A DNA stretch of 13,940 nt, taken from Caulobacter sp. B11 (GTDB lineage: Bacteria > Pseudomonadota > Alphaproteobacteria > Caulobacterales > Caulobacteraceae). The notes beneath the pieces were generated by a model. It made no database searches. It was not told where the DNA came from and saw only the letters and a program-made list of their open reading frames with translations. Position 1 is the stretch's first letter. Every line of letters starts with the position of its first letter. A program made the position numbers and the translations under genes. Positions 6,737 through 13,031 of this stretch are shown piece by piece. The stretch is taken from NCBI RefSeq assembly GCF_002737765.1, contig NZ_PEGG01000007.1, positions 1 through 13,940 on the forward strand, in the 5' to 3' direction.

Positions 6737-8151
6737 AACAGCTTACCCGCACCGTCGCCGTCGCCGCCCTGATCGCGGGCCTCGGCGCCCCCGTCCTGCC
6801 GGCCCTGGCCCAGGCCCCCACTGGTCCCGCGCCCCGTCAGCAGCCCGCCCCGGTGGTGATGAGTCCGCCCGAGCGTCAGGCGATGCTGACCCTGATCGCC
6901 CAGACCATCGAGGACCGTTACGTCCATGCCGGTCCGGCCAAGGCCATCGCCGCCGAGGTGCGCGGTTGGTCGGCCGACCCCGCCCTGGCCAGGACGACCG
7001 ACCCGACCGTCTTCGCCGACCTGATCAGCGAGCGGCTGGGCAAGCATGACCGCCACTTCCGGGTGATGTGGCGGCCGCCGCAGGCGGCGGGTCCGGGCGG
7101 TCCGGGCGGTCCGTCGCCCCAGGGCGGCCCCGGCGGTCCGTCCGGCCCCTCGCCGCAGGAGCAGGCGGCGATGGAGACCGAACTGAAGTTCATCAATGCT
7201 GGCTTCGAGGCGGTCGAGCGCCTGCCGGGCAATGTGGGCTATCTGCGTCTGGCCGGCTTTGCGCCGCTGGAGGGGCCGATGTTCGGGCCCAATCCCTCGG
7301 CCTCGCGCCGGGCGGCGGAGTCGGCCCTGGCGTTCCTCGGCCATACCGACGCGGTGATCGTCGACCTGCGGATGAACGGCGGCGGCGACCCGGCCATGGT
7401 CAATTTCATCCTCAGCCACTTCTTCGGCGAGACGCCGGTCCTGCTCAACAGCTTCTACGAGCGCGAGGGCGATCGCACCGTGCCCAACGCCACCCAGGCC
7501 CGGATCGACAATCCGCGCCGTCCCGACACGCCGCTGTTCGTGCTGGTCAGCAACCGCTCGGCCTCGGGGGCGGAGGAGTTCGCCTATGACGTCCAGAGCC
7601 AGAAGCGCGGCGTGATCGTCGGCCAGACCACGGCCGGGGCGGCCAATCCGGGCGGGGTGGTGCCGCTGGACAAGGGCTTTGCCATGTTCATCTCGACCGG
7701 CGCGCCGATCGACGCGGTCACCAAGACCAACTGGGAGAAGGTCGGGGTCAAGCCGGATGTCGAGGCGAACTTCAAGGACGCCCTGCCGCGCGCCCACGCC
7801 CTGGCCCTGAAGGCGGCGATCGCCCGGGGCGCGGCCGATGGCGGCCAGGAGGCCAAATGGGAGCTGGTCCGCGCCGAGGCCCTGGCCTCCGGGGCGGCGA
7901 CGCCCGAGGCGGCCAAGGCCGCCTATGTCGGGCGCTATGAGGACATCACCGTGGCCCTGTCGGGTGGCGACCTGACCTATCAGCGCGGCCAGAACCCGGC
8001 CTCGACCCTGATCCCCCTGGGTCCGGACCTGTTCTCCCCGCAGCTGATCAACAGCCTGCACATCCGCTTCCAGCGCGATGCGGCCGGGGTGGTGACCGGC
8101 CTGATCCAGGAACGCCCGGAAGGTCCGCCGCGGGTGATGGGCAAGACCTGA
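6733..8151 (+). CDS. Exported S41-family peptidase (IRBP/tail-specific-protease fold)
   Basis: This is a 472-residue protein starting at a GTG that overlaps the marR stop. A signal peptide is clear: KQLTR, a hydrophobic core, then ALA before QAPTG (cut near residue 26). Residues 43-113 form an N-terminal helical domain as in retinoid-binding-protein-like S41 peptidases. A Gly/Pro-rich linker (117-142) leads to the catalytic domain, with VIVDLRMNGGGDPAMV (about 208-223) and NRSASGAEEFAYDVQ (274-288), where Ser278 is the expected nucleophile, then IVGQTTAGAANPGG. The C-terminal 75 residues form an extra small domain (RYEDITVALSGGDLTY). No PDZ domain is seen, and I find no lysine at the spacing expected in CtpA/Prc enzymes, which fits the IRBP-like group using other catalytic residues. 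It probably acts in the periplasm or on the surface; the substrate is unknown. Confidence 0.9.
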   Translation: MKQLTRTVAVAALIAGLGAPVLPALAQAPTGPAPRQQPAPVVMSPPERQAMLTLIAQTIEDRYVHAGPAKAIAAEVRGWSADPALARTTDPTVFADLISERLGKHDRHFRVMWRPPQAAGPGGPGGPSPQGGPGGPSGPSPQEQAAMETELKFINAGFEAVERLPGNVGYLRLAGFAPLEGPMFGPNPSASRRAAESALAFLGHTDAVIVDLRMNGGGDPAMVNFILSHFFGETPVLLNSFYEREGDRTVPNATQARIDNPRRPDTPLFVLVSNRSASGAEEFAYDVQSQKRGVIVGQTTAGAANPGGVVPLDKGFAMFISTGAPIDAVTKTNWEKVGVKPDVEANFKDALPRAHALALKAAIARGAADGGQEAKWELVRAEALASGAATPEAAKAAYVGRYEDITVALSGGDLTYQRGQNPASTLIPLGPDLFSPQLINSLHIRFQRDAAGVVTGLIQERPEGPPRVMGKT

Positions 8152-8166
8152 GGGCGCGCTGCGGCT

Positions 8167-8232
8167 GGGGACACCTGCTCACACCACGGCCTCAGTCCGA
8201 AAGGCGCGGCTCATGGGTGAGTAGGTGTCCCC
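8167..8232. repeat. GGGGACAC palindromic repeat, copy A (left of vapBC)
   Basis: A 66-bp imperfect palindrome. Left arm GGGGACACCTGCTCAC, right arm GTGAGTAGGTGTCCCC, one mismatch. The centre holds GGCGCGGCTCATG, shared almost exactly with the copy at 8950. It begins 15 bases after the S41 peptidase stop and ends just before the vapBC promoter, so it may also act as a terminator for the marR operon. Confidence 0.85.
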
Positions 8233-8236
8233 GTCC

Positions 8237-8277
8237 TTGAGCCGAAGCGCCTTTCAGGATATACATCACGTATATCC
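8237..8277 (+). promoter_or_regulatory. vapBC promoter with overlapping operator
   Basis: TTGAGC at 8237-8242 and TATACA at 8260-8265, separated by 17 bases, make a good housekeeping-type promoter. The perfect inverted repeat GGATATAC-N5-GTATATCC (8257-8277) covers the -10 element. VapBC complexes typically bind such palindromes to repress their own promoter, so this is very probably the autoregulatory operator. Confidence 0.75.
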
Positions 8278-8291
8278 CGTGAGCCTCGCCG

Positions 8292-8513
8292 ATGACCCGC
8301 ACCACCCTGTTCCTGTCCAATCGCTCCCAGGCCGTGCGCCTGCCCAAGGACGTGGCCTTTCCGCAAGAGGTCAAGGCGGTGACCGTGACCCGTGACGGGC
8401 GCCGCCGAGTGATCGCGCCGGCCGATGCGGCCTGGGACGACTTCTTCGACGCGCCGGGCATCGATCTGGGCCAACGCGACCAGCCGCCGATCCAGGAGCG
8501 GGACGCCTTGTGA
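8292..8513 (+). CDS. vapB: VapB-type antitoxin
   Basis: This is a 73-residue antitoxin with the AbrB/SpoVT-like DNA-binding N-terminus typical of VapB: TLFLSNRSQAVRLPKDVAFP, close to the family pattern K-x-F-x-N-G-x-S-Q-A-V-R-L-P, then VTVTRDGRRRVIAP. The C-terminal part (AWDDFFDAPGIDLGQRDQPP) carries the W-D-x-F-F motif that in VapB proteins inserts into the toxin and blocks its active site. Its TGA (8511-8513) overlaps the vapC start. It follows its own promoter and operator. A palindromic repeat stands on each side of the vapBC pair. Length and layout are normal. Confidence 0.93.
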   Translation: MTRTTLFLSNRSQAVRLPKDVAFPQEVKAVTVTRDGRRRVIAPADAAWDDFFDAPGIDLGQRDQPPIQERDAL

Positions 8514-8920
8514 TGCTGCGCTACCTGCTCGACACCAATCTGTGCATCCGGGTGTTGCGCGACCGGCCGGCCTCGGCCCGCGAGCGGTTCAATCGCGAGG
8601 CGGAGTCGCTGTGCATCTCGACCGTGGTGCTGACCGAACTGCTGCACGGCGCCGCCAAGTCCGCCCGGCCCGATGACAACCGCCGCGAGGTCGGGCGCTT
8701 CGCCGCCCGGCTCGAGGTGCTGGCCTTCGACGTCCCGGCCGCCGACCACGCCGCCGACATCCGCGCGGTGCTGGAACGCGAAGGCCGAATGATCGGCGGC
8801 TACGACATCCTGATTGCCGGCCAGGCCCGCTCGCGCGGCCTGATCGTGGTGACGGGCAATCTGGCCGAGTTTCGCCGGGTGGACGGATTGCGGTGCGAGG
8901 ACTGGCTGGGGGAGGCGTGA
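8513..8920 (+). CDS. vapC: VapC-type PIN-domain ribonuclease toxin
   Basis: This is a 135-residue PIN-domain toxin. The acidic metal-binding residues are visible: Asp7 in YLLDTN, Glu42 in VVLTELLHGA, and Asp98 in IGGYDILIAG, followed by VVTGNLAEF, which matches the usual T-x-N-x-x-E-F end of the active site. VapC toxins are magnesium-dependent endoribonucleases; relatives of this short type in enteric bacteria cut initiator tRNA, but the target here cannot be read from sequence. I chose the ATG at 8513, which overlaps the vapB stop in TGATG; a GTG immediately before it (8510) is the alternative. All key residues are intact, so the pair should be active. Confidence 0.93.
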   Translation: MLRYLLDTNLCIRVLRDRPASARERFNREAESLCISTVVLTELLHGAAKSARPDDNRREVGRFAARLEVLAFDVPAADHAADIRAVLEREGRMIGGYDILIAGQARSRGLIVVTGNLAEFRRVDGLRCEDWLGEA

Positions 8921-8949
8921 GTGGAGTGCTCCAGAGCTGAGGCTTGGCT

Positions 8950-9016
8950 GGGGACACAGACTCACCCAAACGGTCCGGGTCGGAAGGGCGCGGCTCATCG
9001 GTGAGGCTGTGTCCCC
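8950..9016. repeat. GGGGACAC palindromic repeat, copy B (right of vapBC)
   Basis: A 67-bp palindrome: GGGGACACAGACTCACC against GGTGAGGCTGTGTCCCC, one mismatch. Its centre shares GGCGCGGCTCATSGGTGAG with copy A (S = G or C). It starts 30 bases after the vapC stop. Confidence 0.85.
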
Positions 9017-9115
9017 GTCGGTTGAAACCAGTCGCCAGTGTCGGTCCGCCGCAGAGGCTGCGGACAAGTCGGGGCAAAGGCCAGGAACTTCCGGGGGTTA
9101 GGGGCGCGAAGAGTT

Positions 9116-9183
9116 GGGCGCACCTACTCCCCCAACGGTCTGCGCCCGGCTCGGCGCGGCTTGGCGGGTGAGTAGGTGTCCCC
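9116..9183. repeat. GGGGACAC palindromic repeat, copy C (at the pbpC 3' end)
   Basis: A 68-bp copy with a more worn left arm (GCACCTACTCCCCC) against GGGTGAGTAGGTGTCCCC. It lies 14 bases past the pbpC stop codon and could serve as its transcription terminator. The centre contains CGGTC and GGCGCGGCTTG, similar to copies A and B. Confidence 0.75.
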
Positions 9184-9197
9184 GCTTCCGCGCCGCC

Positions 9198-11377
9198 TCA
9201 GTAAGGCAACCGGTCCTGGTCGGTCGGTTCCACCGGGGCCACGGGCGTTTCCGCCACCGGCTCGACCACCGCTTCCAGCTCTGACGCCGCCCGGGCGAAC
9301 TCGGCCGCCAGGGTCTCGTAATAGCCGTTGCGCGGATCGGGCGAGGAGCGCGGAGCGGGGTCGGGCAGCAGCCAGGGGAAGTCGCGCACCGCCAGGCCCT
9401 CGTGGGCGCTCAGCATGAACCGCCGCCAGATGCTGGCCGGGATGTCGCCGCCGACCACCTTGTTCATCGGCTTGTCGTCGTCATTGCCCACCCAGACCCC
9501 GGTGACATAGTCGGGGTGAAGCCCACGAACCAGGCGTCGCGCCAGTTCTGGCTGGTGCCCGTCTTGCCGGCGGCGGGACGGCCGAAGGCGGCGCGCTTGG
9601 CGGTGCCGATCTCGACCACCTTCTTCATCATCTTGACCATGATGCTGGCTTTGGCCATGTCGTAGACCCCGGTCGGCGGGCTCTGGTCGCGGACGAAGAT
9701 TGCCCGGCCGTCCTGGGTGCTGATGGTCTCGATCACATAGGGCGCGATCCGCTGGCCGCCCAGCTGGAACACCTGGAACCCGGCCGTCAGCTGCAACAGG
9801 CTGACCTCATAGGCTCCGAGCGACACCGACAGGTCGGGACTGGGCGGCAGGGTCGTGATCCCGAAGCGCCGCGACAGGTCGCCGATCGCCGCGCCGCCGA
9901 CCTCCTGGGCCAGCTTGACGGCGATGGTGTTGGTGGAATTGACCAGGGCGCTTTCCACGGTCATCGGGCCGCGATAGCCGCCGCCATAGTTCTCGGGCGC
10001 CCAGTCGCCGAACCTCACCGGCCCGTCCTCGCGGATGTCGGTGGGCAGCACGCCCTTCTCGACGGCGGCGGCATAGACGAAGGGCTTGAAGGTCGAACCC
10101 GGCTGGCGGCGGGCCTGGACGGCGCGGTTGAAGGGGCTCTCGATATAGTCGGTCCCGCCGACCATGGCCCGGATCGCCCCGTCGGCCGACAGCGACAGCA
10201 GGGCCGCCTGACGGGCCCCGGCGTTCTCGCCGGCCAGGGCGATGGCCTGGGCGACGATGTCGGTTCCGGCCTTCTGCAGGCGCGGATCGATGGTCAGGCG
10301 CACCACCAGGTCGGGGGCGTTCTGGCCGGCGATGCGCACCGCCTCGCTGGTGGCGTAGTCGAGCACCCAGCCATAGACGCCCTCGTCGGCGACCGCCATC
10401 GGCGACAGCCGCGGGGTGTCGTCCAGGGCGCGGCTCTCCTGGTCGGTGGTGATCCAGCCCTCCTTGCGCATATTGGCCAGGACCAGGCGCGAGCGGGCCA
10501 GGGCGCCGCTCATGTCGCGGGTCAGGGCCAGGCGCGAGGGGGCCTTGGGCAGGGAGGCCAGCAGGGCCGCCTCCGACAGGGTCAACTGGCTGGCCGGCTT
10601 GCCGAAATAGGTGCGCGACGCCCCGTCGACCCCGAAGGTATTGGCCCCGAAGAACACCCGGTTCAGATAGAGCTCCAGCACCTCGTCCTTGCTCAGCACC
10701 TGTTCCAGGCGCTGGGCCATCAGCATTTCCTGCAGCTTGCGCTTGACCGTGCGGTCGGGGGTCAGGAACAGGCCCTTGGCCAGTTGCTGGCTCAGCGTCG
10801 AGGCCCCCTGCACCGTGCGGCCGGCCCGCCAGTTGACATAGGCGGCGCGGGCGATGCCGTAGGGGTCGATCGGGCCGTGCTTGTAGAAGCGCTTGTCCTC
10901 GGCGGCCATGAAGGCCAGGGGCACATAGTTGGGCAGGGTGCGCAGGGTGATGCGCTGGCCATAGCGCGGCCCGCGGCTGGCGATCACCTGGCCGTTCTTG
11001 TCCTCGAAGCGGATGCCGGGCGCGCGGTTGACTGCGAACAGGGCCTCGCGACTGGGCAGGGTGGGGGTGTCGCGCAGATATTTCCACCACACATAGCCGG
11101 CCCCGGCGGCGGCGCTCAGCACCCCCAGCACCAGGCCGACCAGCAGGGTCTTCCAGATCCAGCCGCTCTTCTTCGCCTTGGCCTTGGCCTTGGCGTGCAT
11201 CAGGTCGGCGCGGAAGGGCTCCTCGGGCGGGGGAGGAGGGGGCGGCGGCGGCGCGAATGGGTCTTGCGGCGGCGGGGCGCCGAACGCGGTCTGAGGCGGG
11301 GCGAAGTCCGGCGCCGGCGGCTTGGGCGCGCCGGGCTCATCGTCGAAACGGAAGGGCGGAAGCGTCCAGTCGTTCAC
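9198..11377 (-). CDS. pbpC: Bifunctional penicillin-binding protein PbpC (class A; one frameshift here)
   Basis: A class A enzyme that polymerises glycan strands and cross-links peptides in the periplasm; about 726 residues after correction. The GTG start gives MNDWTLPPFRFDD, which I recall as the conserved bactofilin-binding segment of Caulobacter PbpC. A proline-rich linker (14-54), a basic stretch (HAKAKAKAKK) and one membrane helix (about 77-96) follow. The glycosyltransferase domain has catalytic Glu160 in AAEDKRFYKHG, then STLSQQLAKGLF and LELYLNRVFFG. The transpeptidase has STFK (Ser428), STN (481-483) and KTGTS (605-609). The frame breaks after GFTP (near 9511-9516, one base missing) and resumes with VGNDDDKPMNKVVGGDIPAS to the end at RLPY. 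In C. crescentus PbpC is placed at the stalk pole by BacA. Its last 44 codons are duplicated at 6012-6149. It is divergent from the UPF0260 gene, 53 bases away. Confidence 0.88.
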
Positions 11378-11430
11378 GTTTGCGCACGGCCCCGGTTGGT
11401 CAAAACGTCAATTGGGTTTAGGACGCCGGG
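11378..11430. promoter_or_regulatory. Shared divergent promoter region of pbpC and the UPF0260 gene
   Basis: The 53-bp gap must hold both start regions. TTGACG and TTTTGACC occur toward pbpC, and TTGGTC toward the UPF0260 gene, but no convincing -10 box is seen for either. The direct repeat GTCAAAACGTCAA (11399-11411) lies in the middle. Exact promoters cannot be assigned by eye. Confidence 0.4.
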
Positions 11431-11913
11431 ATGATGGCGCGCAAACCTTTCTGGGAGACGAAGTCTCTTGATCGCATGACCGTCCCCGAGTGGGAGAGCC
11501 TATGCGATGGCTGCGGGCTTTGCTGCCTGGTTCGCTTCGAAGACGAAGATAGCGGCGACATCATCCCCACGCGGGTGCACTGCCAGCTGTTCGACTCCCA
11601 GGCCTGCACCTGCACCGACTACGTCAACCGGCGCAAGACGGTGCCCGACTGCATCAAGCTGACGCCCTACAATATCCAGCAGCTGGGCTGGATGCCGCCC
11701 TCCTGCGCCTATCGCCGCCTGCACGAGGGCAAGCCCCTGCCGCTGTGGCACCCGCTGATCACCGGCGACCCGGAAAGCGTCCACGTGGCCGGGATCTCGG
11801 TGCGCGGCCAGACGGTCAGCGAACTGTCCTTCGAGCACGCCGAGGACGCCATGGACTTCGTGGCCGAGGACCTGATGTACGACAAGAGCAACGTGATCTA
11901 CGACCCGGAGTGA
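11431..11913 (+). CDS. UPF0260 / YcgN-family cysteine-cluster protein
   Basis: A 160-residue cytoplasmic protein of the UPF0260 (YcgN) family, related to the YkgJ-type cysteine-cluster proteins thought to hold an Fe-S or zinc centre. The cysteines are Cys25, Cys28, Cys31 and Cys32 in CDGCGLCC, then Cys51, Cys59, Cys61, Cys74 and Cys92. Other family blocks are present: TVPDCIKLTPYNIQQLGWMP, PSCAYRRLHEG, LPLWHPLITGDP and a DDP-like acidic end (NVIYDPE). The biochemical role of the family is not established. Two adjacent ATG codons (11431 and 11434) are possible starts. It is divergent from pbpC, an arrangement I recall from C. crescentus. Full length, no defects. Confidence 0.92.
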   Translation: MMARKPFWETKSLDRMTVPEWESLCDGCGLCCLVRFEDEDSGDIIPTRVHCQLFDSQACTCTDYVNRRKTVPDCIKLTPYNIQQLGWMPPSCAYRRLHEGKPLPLWHPLITGDPESVHVAGISVRGQTVSELSFEHAEDAMDFVAEDLMYDKSNVIYDPE

Positions 11914-11937
11914 GGGCGGGGCTCTCTCAGGCCGTTT

Positions 11938-12053
11938 CCCCGGCGAAGGCCGGGGCCCAGATTCACCCTGAGCCTTTGGGGCTGATCCGCCTTCCGCCCT
12001 CGCCCAGACCCCCGCCGCTCCGGGTTCGATCTGGGCCCCGGCCTTCGCCGGGG
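11938..12053. repeat. Long perfect inverted repeat, CCCCGGCGAAGGCCGGGG type
   Basis: Two perfect 25-base arms (11938-11962 and 12029-12053) are separated by 66 bases. Each arm holds its own hairpin, CCCCGG-CGAAGG-CCGGGG, followed by CCCAGAT. Elements of this sequence are common between genes in Caulobacter, Brevundimonas and sphingomonads. It begins 25 bases past the UPF0260 stop codon and may terminate transcription there. Confidence 0.85.
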
Positions 12054-12094
12054 AGGTGGGTTTCTTATCGGCCCAGCTCGGACTTCCCAAAAAG

Positions 12095-12103
12095 TTATCC
12101 ACA
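12095..12103 (+). promoter_or_regulatory. Single perfect DnaA-box match, TTATCCACA
   Basis: It matches the E. coli consensus DnaA box exactly and is framed by CCCAAA (12087-12092) and TTTGGG (12107-12112). There is no cluster of further boxes and no AT-rich unwinding region, so this is not an origin. It may be chance or a lone regulatory site. Confidence 0.25.
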
Positions 12104-12172
12104 GGGTTTGGGCCGCTCAGAACGCCATCCGCCCCGGATGGCCGCTCGCCTTAAACCCTTGGTGGAATTGGA

Positions 12173-12262
12173 GCTCTGGGGTCAGGCCGTGTCAAGGATC
12201 GCCTCCGGCGACCGCGCGCGGCGGCGCGGCGCGCCGTCCTTGACACGGCCTGACCCCAGAGC
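12173..12262. repeat. Long perfect palindrome, GGGGTCAGGCC type (REP-like)
   Basis: Two perfect 26-base arms (12173-12198 and 12237-12262) begin with GCTCTGGGGTCAGGCC and end at GTGTCAAGGA, with a 38-base GC-rich centre that can fold further. Sequences built on GGGGTCAGGCC...TGTCAAGGA are often seen near REP-associated tyrosine transposases. The perfect arms point to recent insertion or ongoing conversion. No transposase lies in this window. Confidence 0.85.
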
Positions 12263-12396
12263 AAGCTCGCCGCCAAGGCTTTAGGGCTGGGCCTGCCCGG
12301 CGGGCGGGTTGGTCACGGGGTGGGAAGCGGCCATTGCGCCTCACCCAGCTAACAGGTACGACGTCTCTCTGCCGTTGATTGGTTCTGGAAGCTACG

Positions 12397-12672
12397 ATGA
12401 CAAGTTTCACAAAGGAGCACGGCAATCGCCTCGCACTTTCATTGCTTATAATTTGGGTGGGCAGCGTATTTATTGGTGCGACAGTCTACGTTCTGTCACG
12501 AAGACCATTCGTCGACACGTTTATAATTGCCATGGTGCTATGTTTCGGCTCTGTTATTATAAGTCTATTGATAAAGCGTGATTTTCTGTCAGCGGTTATT
12601 TTGCTGGGCGGAGGATTAATATCCTTTGCGCTCACAATAATTTTGCATGAAACGCTTCTGATGTTTTTGTGA
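12397..12672 (+). CDS. Small AT-rich three-helix membrane protein, unrecognised
   Basis: This 91-residue protein starts at the ATG at 12397, with GGAAG five bases before it. It consists of three hydrophobic helices: LALSLLIIWVGSVFIGATVY (about 12-31), VDTFIIAMVLCFGSVIISLL (about 39-58) and a last one from about 64 to 90 (AVILLGGGLISFALTIILHE), joined by SRRP and KRD loops with positive charge. No family is recognised. Base use is clearly different from all neighbours: many A/T-ending codons (TTA, ATA, AAT, TTT, TCA) in a window otherwise made of G/C-ending codons, so it was probably acquired from another genome. It stands alone between two long palindromic repeats. An upstream in-frame TTG (12379) is a less likely start. 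Confidence 0.6.
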   Translation: MTSFTKEHGNRLALSLLIIWVGSVFIGATVYVLSRRPFVDTFIIAMVLCFGSVIISLLIKRDFLSAVILLGGGLISFALTIILHETLLMFL

Positions 12673-12748
12673 GCCGAACAGTAAGCCATCAAAGTCACCA
12701 ACGGGTCGAAAGCGGCAATTACCGCCCATCCCAAAACCACCCCTTCCA

Positions 12749-12886
12749 CCGTCATTCCCGCCCTTGCGGCGGGAGAGCCCCTGGTTCAGCCCGCAGGTGA
12801 AGCGCAGACGGCGTGCTCCAGCTCGCCGCCCCTCCTGCCCTTGCGGCAGCTAGAGGGGTTCCCGCCACAAGGGCGGGAATGACGGG
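12749..12886. repeat. Inverted repeat of the GTCATTCCCGCC type
   Basis: CCGTCATTCCCGCCCTTG (12749-12766), then CGGCGGGA, faces TCCCGCCACAAGGGCGGGAA (12860-12879) and TGACGG (12880-12885). One mismatch interrupts otherwise perfect arms of about 27 bases. Each arm also folds alone (CCCGCC with GGCGGG). This is a widespread intergenic proteobacterial repeat. It closes the non-coding zone behind the AT-rich gene; nothing else was seen from 12673 to 13019. Confidence 0.8.
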
Positions 12887-13019
12887 GGTTGAAGGGGGTG
12901 AAGCGGGGCGAACGGGGATCCACGCCGATCCATCCTCGGCGTCCAGCCGATAGACCCCAACAAAATCAACGCCCTAAAACTATCTCGCGCCCTTCGATCA
13001 GAGGCGCACGCTGCTCCCG

Positions 13020-13025
13020 TATAGT
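13020..13025 (+). promoter_or_regulatory. Candidate -10 element for the GTA genes; leaderless start likely
   Basis: TATAGT lies six bases before the ATG at 13032. With usual spacing, transcription would begin at or next to the A of the start codon, giving a leaderless mRNA, a frequent type in Caulobacter. No ribosome binding site is seen. No -35 box stands out, which fits a promoter that needs an activator. Confidence 0.45.
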
Positions 13026-13031
13026 TCTGAC

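Noticed and set aside
6550..8061. A 503-codon open frame on the minus strand opposite the S41 peptidase
   Set aside because: Rich in Arg, Gly, Gln and His with no motif. The plus strand has a signal peptide and catalytic motifs, so this is a shadow.
8192..9067. A 291-codon minus-strand open frame opposite vapBC
   Set aside because: It runs through two palindromic repeats and antisense to two well-recognised genes; no domain.
8163..9183. Insertion sequence ends around vapBC
   Set aside because: The palindromes have no transposase between them, no target-site duplication that I can see, and are each palindromic in themselves, so REP-like elements are the better reading.
12095..12103. Replication origin suggested by a perfect DnaA box
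   Set aside because: Only one box, no AT-rich unwinding region, and no replication genes nearby.
11935..12890. CRISPR array suggested by several repeated blocks
   Set aside because: The repeats belong to three unrelated inverted-repeat families, are not regularly spaced direct repeats, and no cas gene is present.
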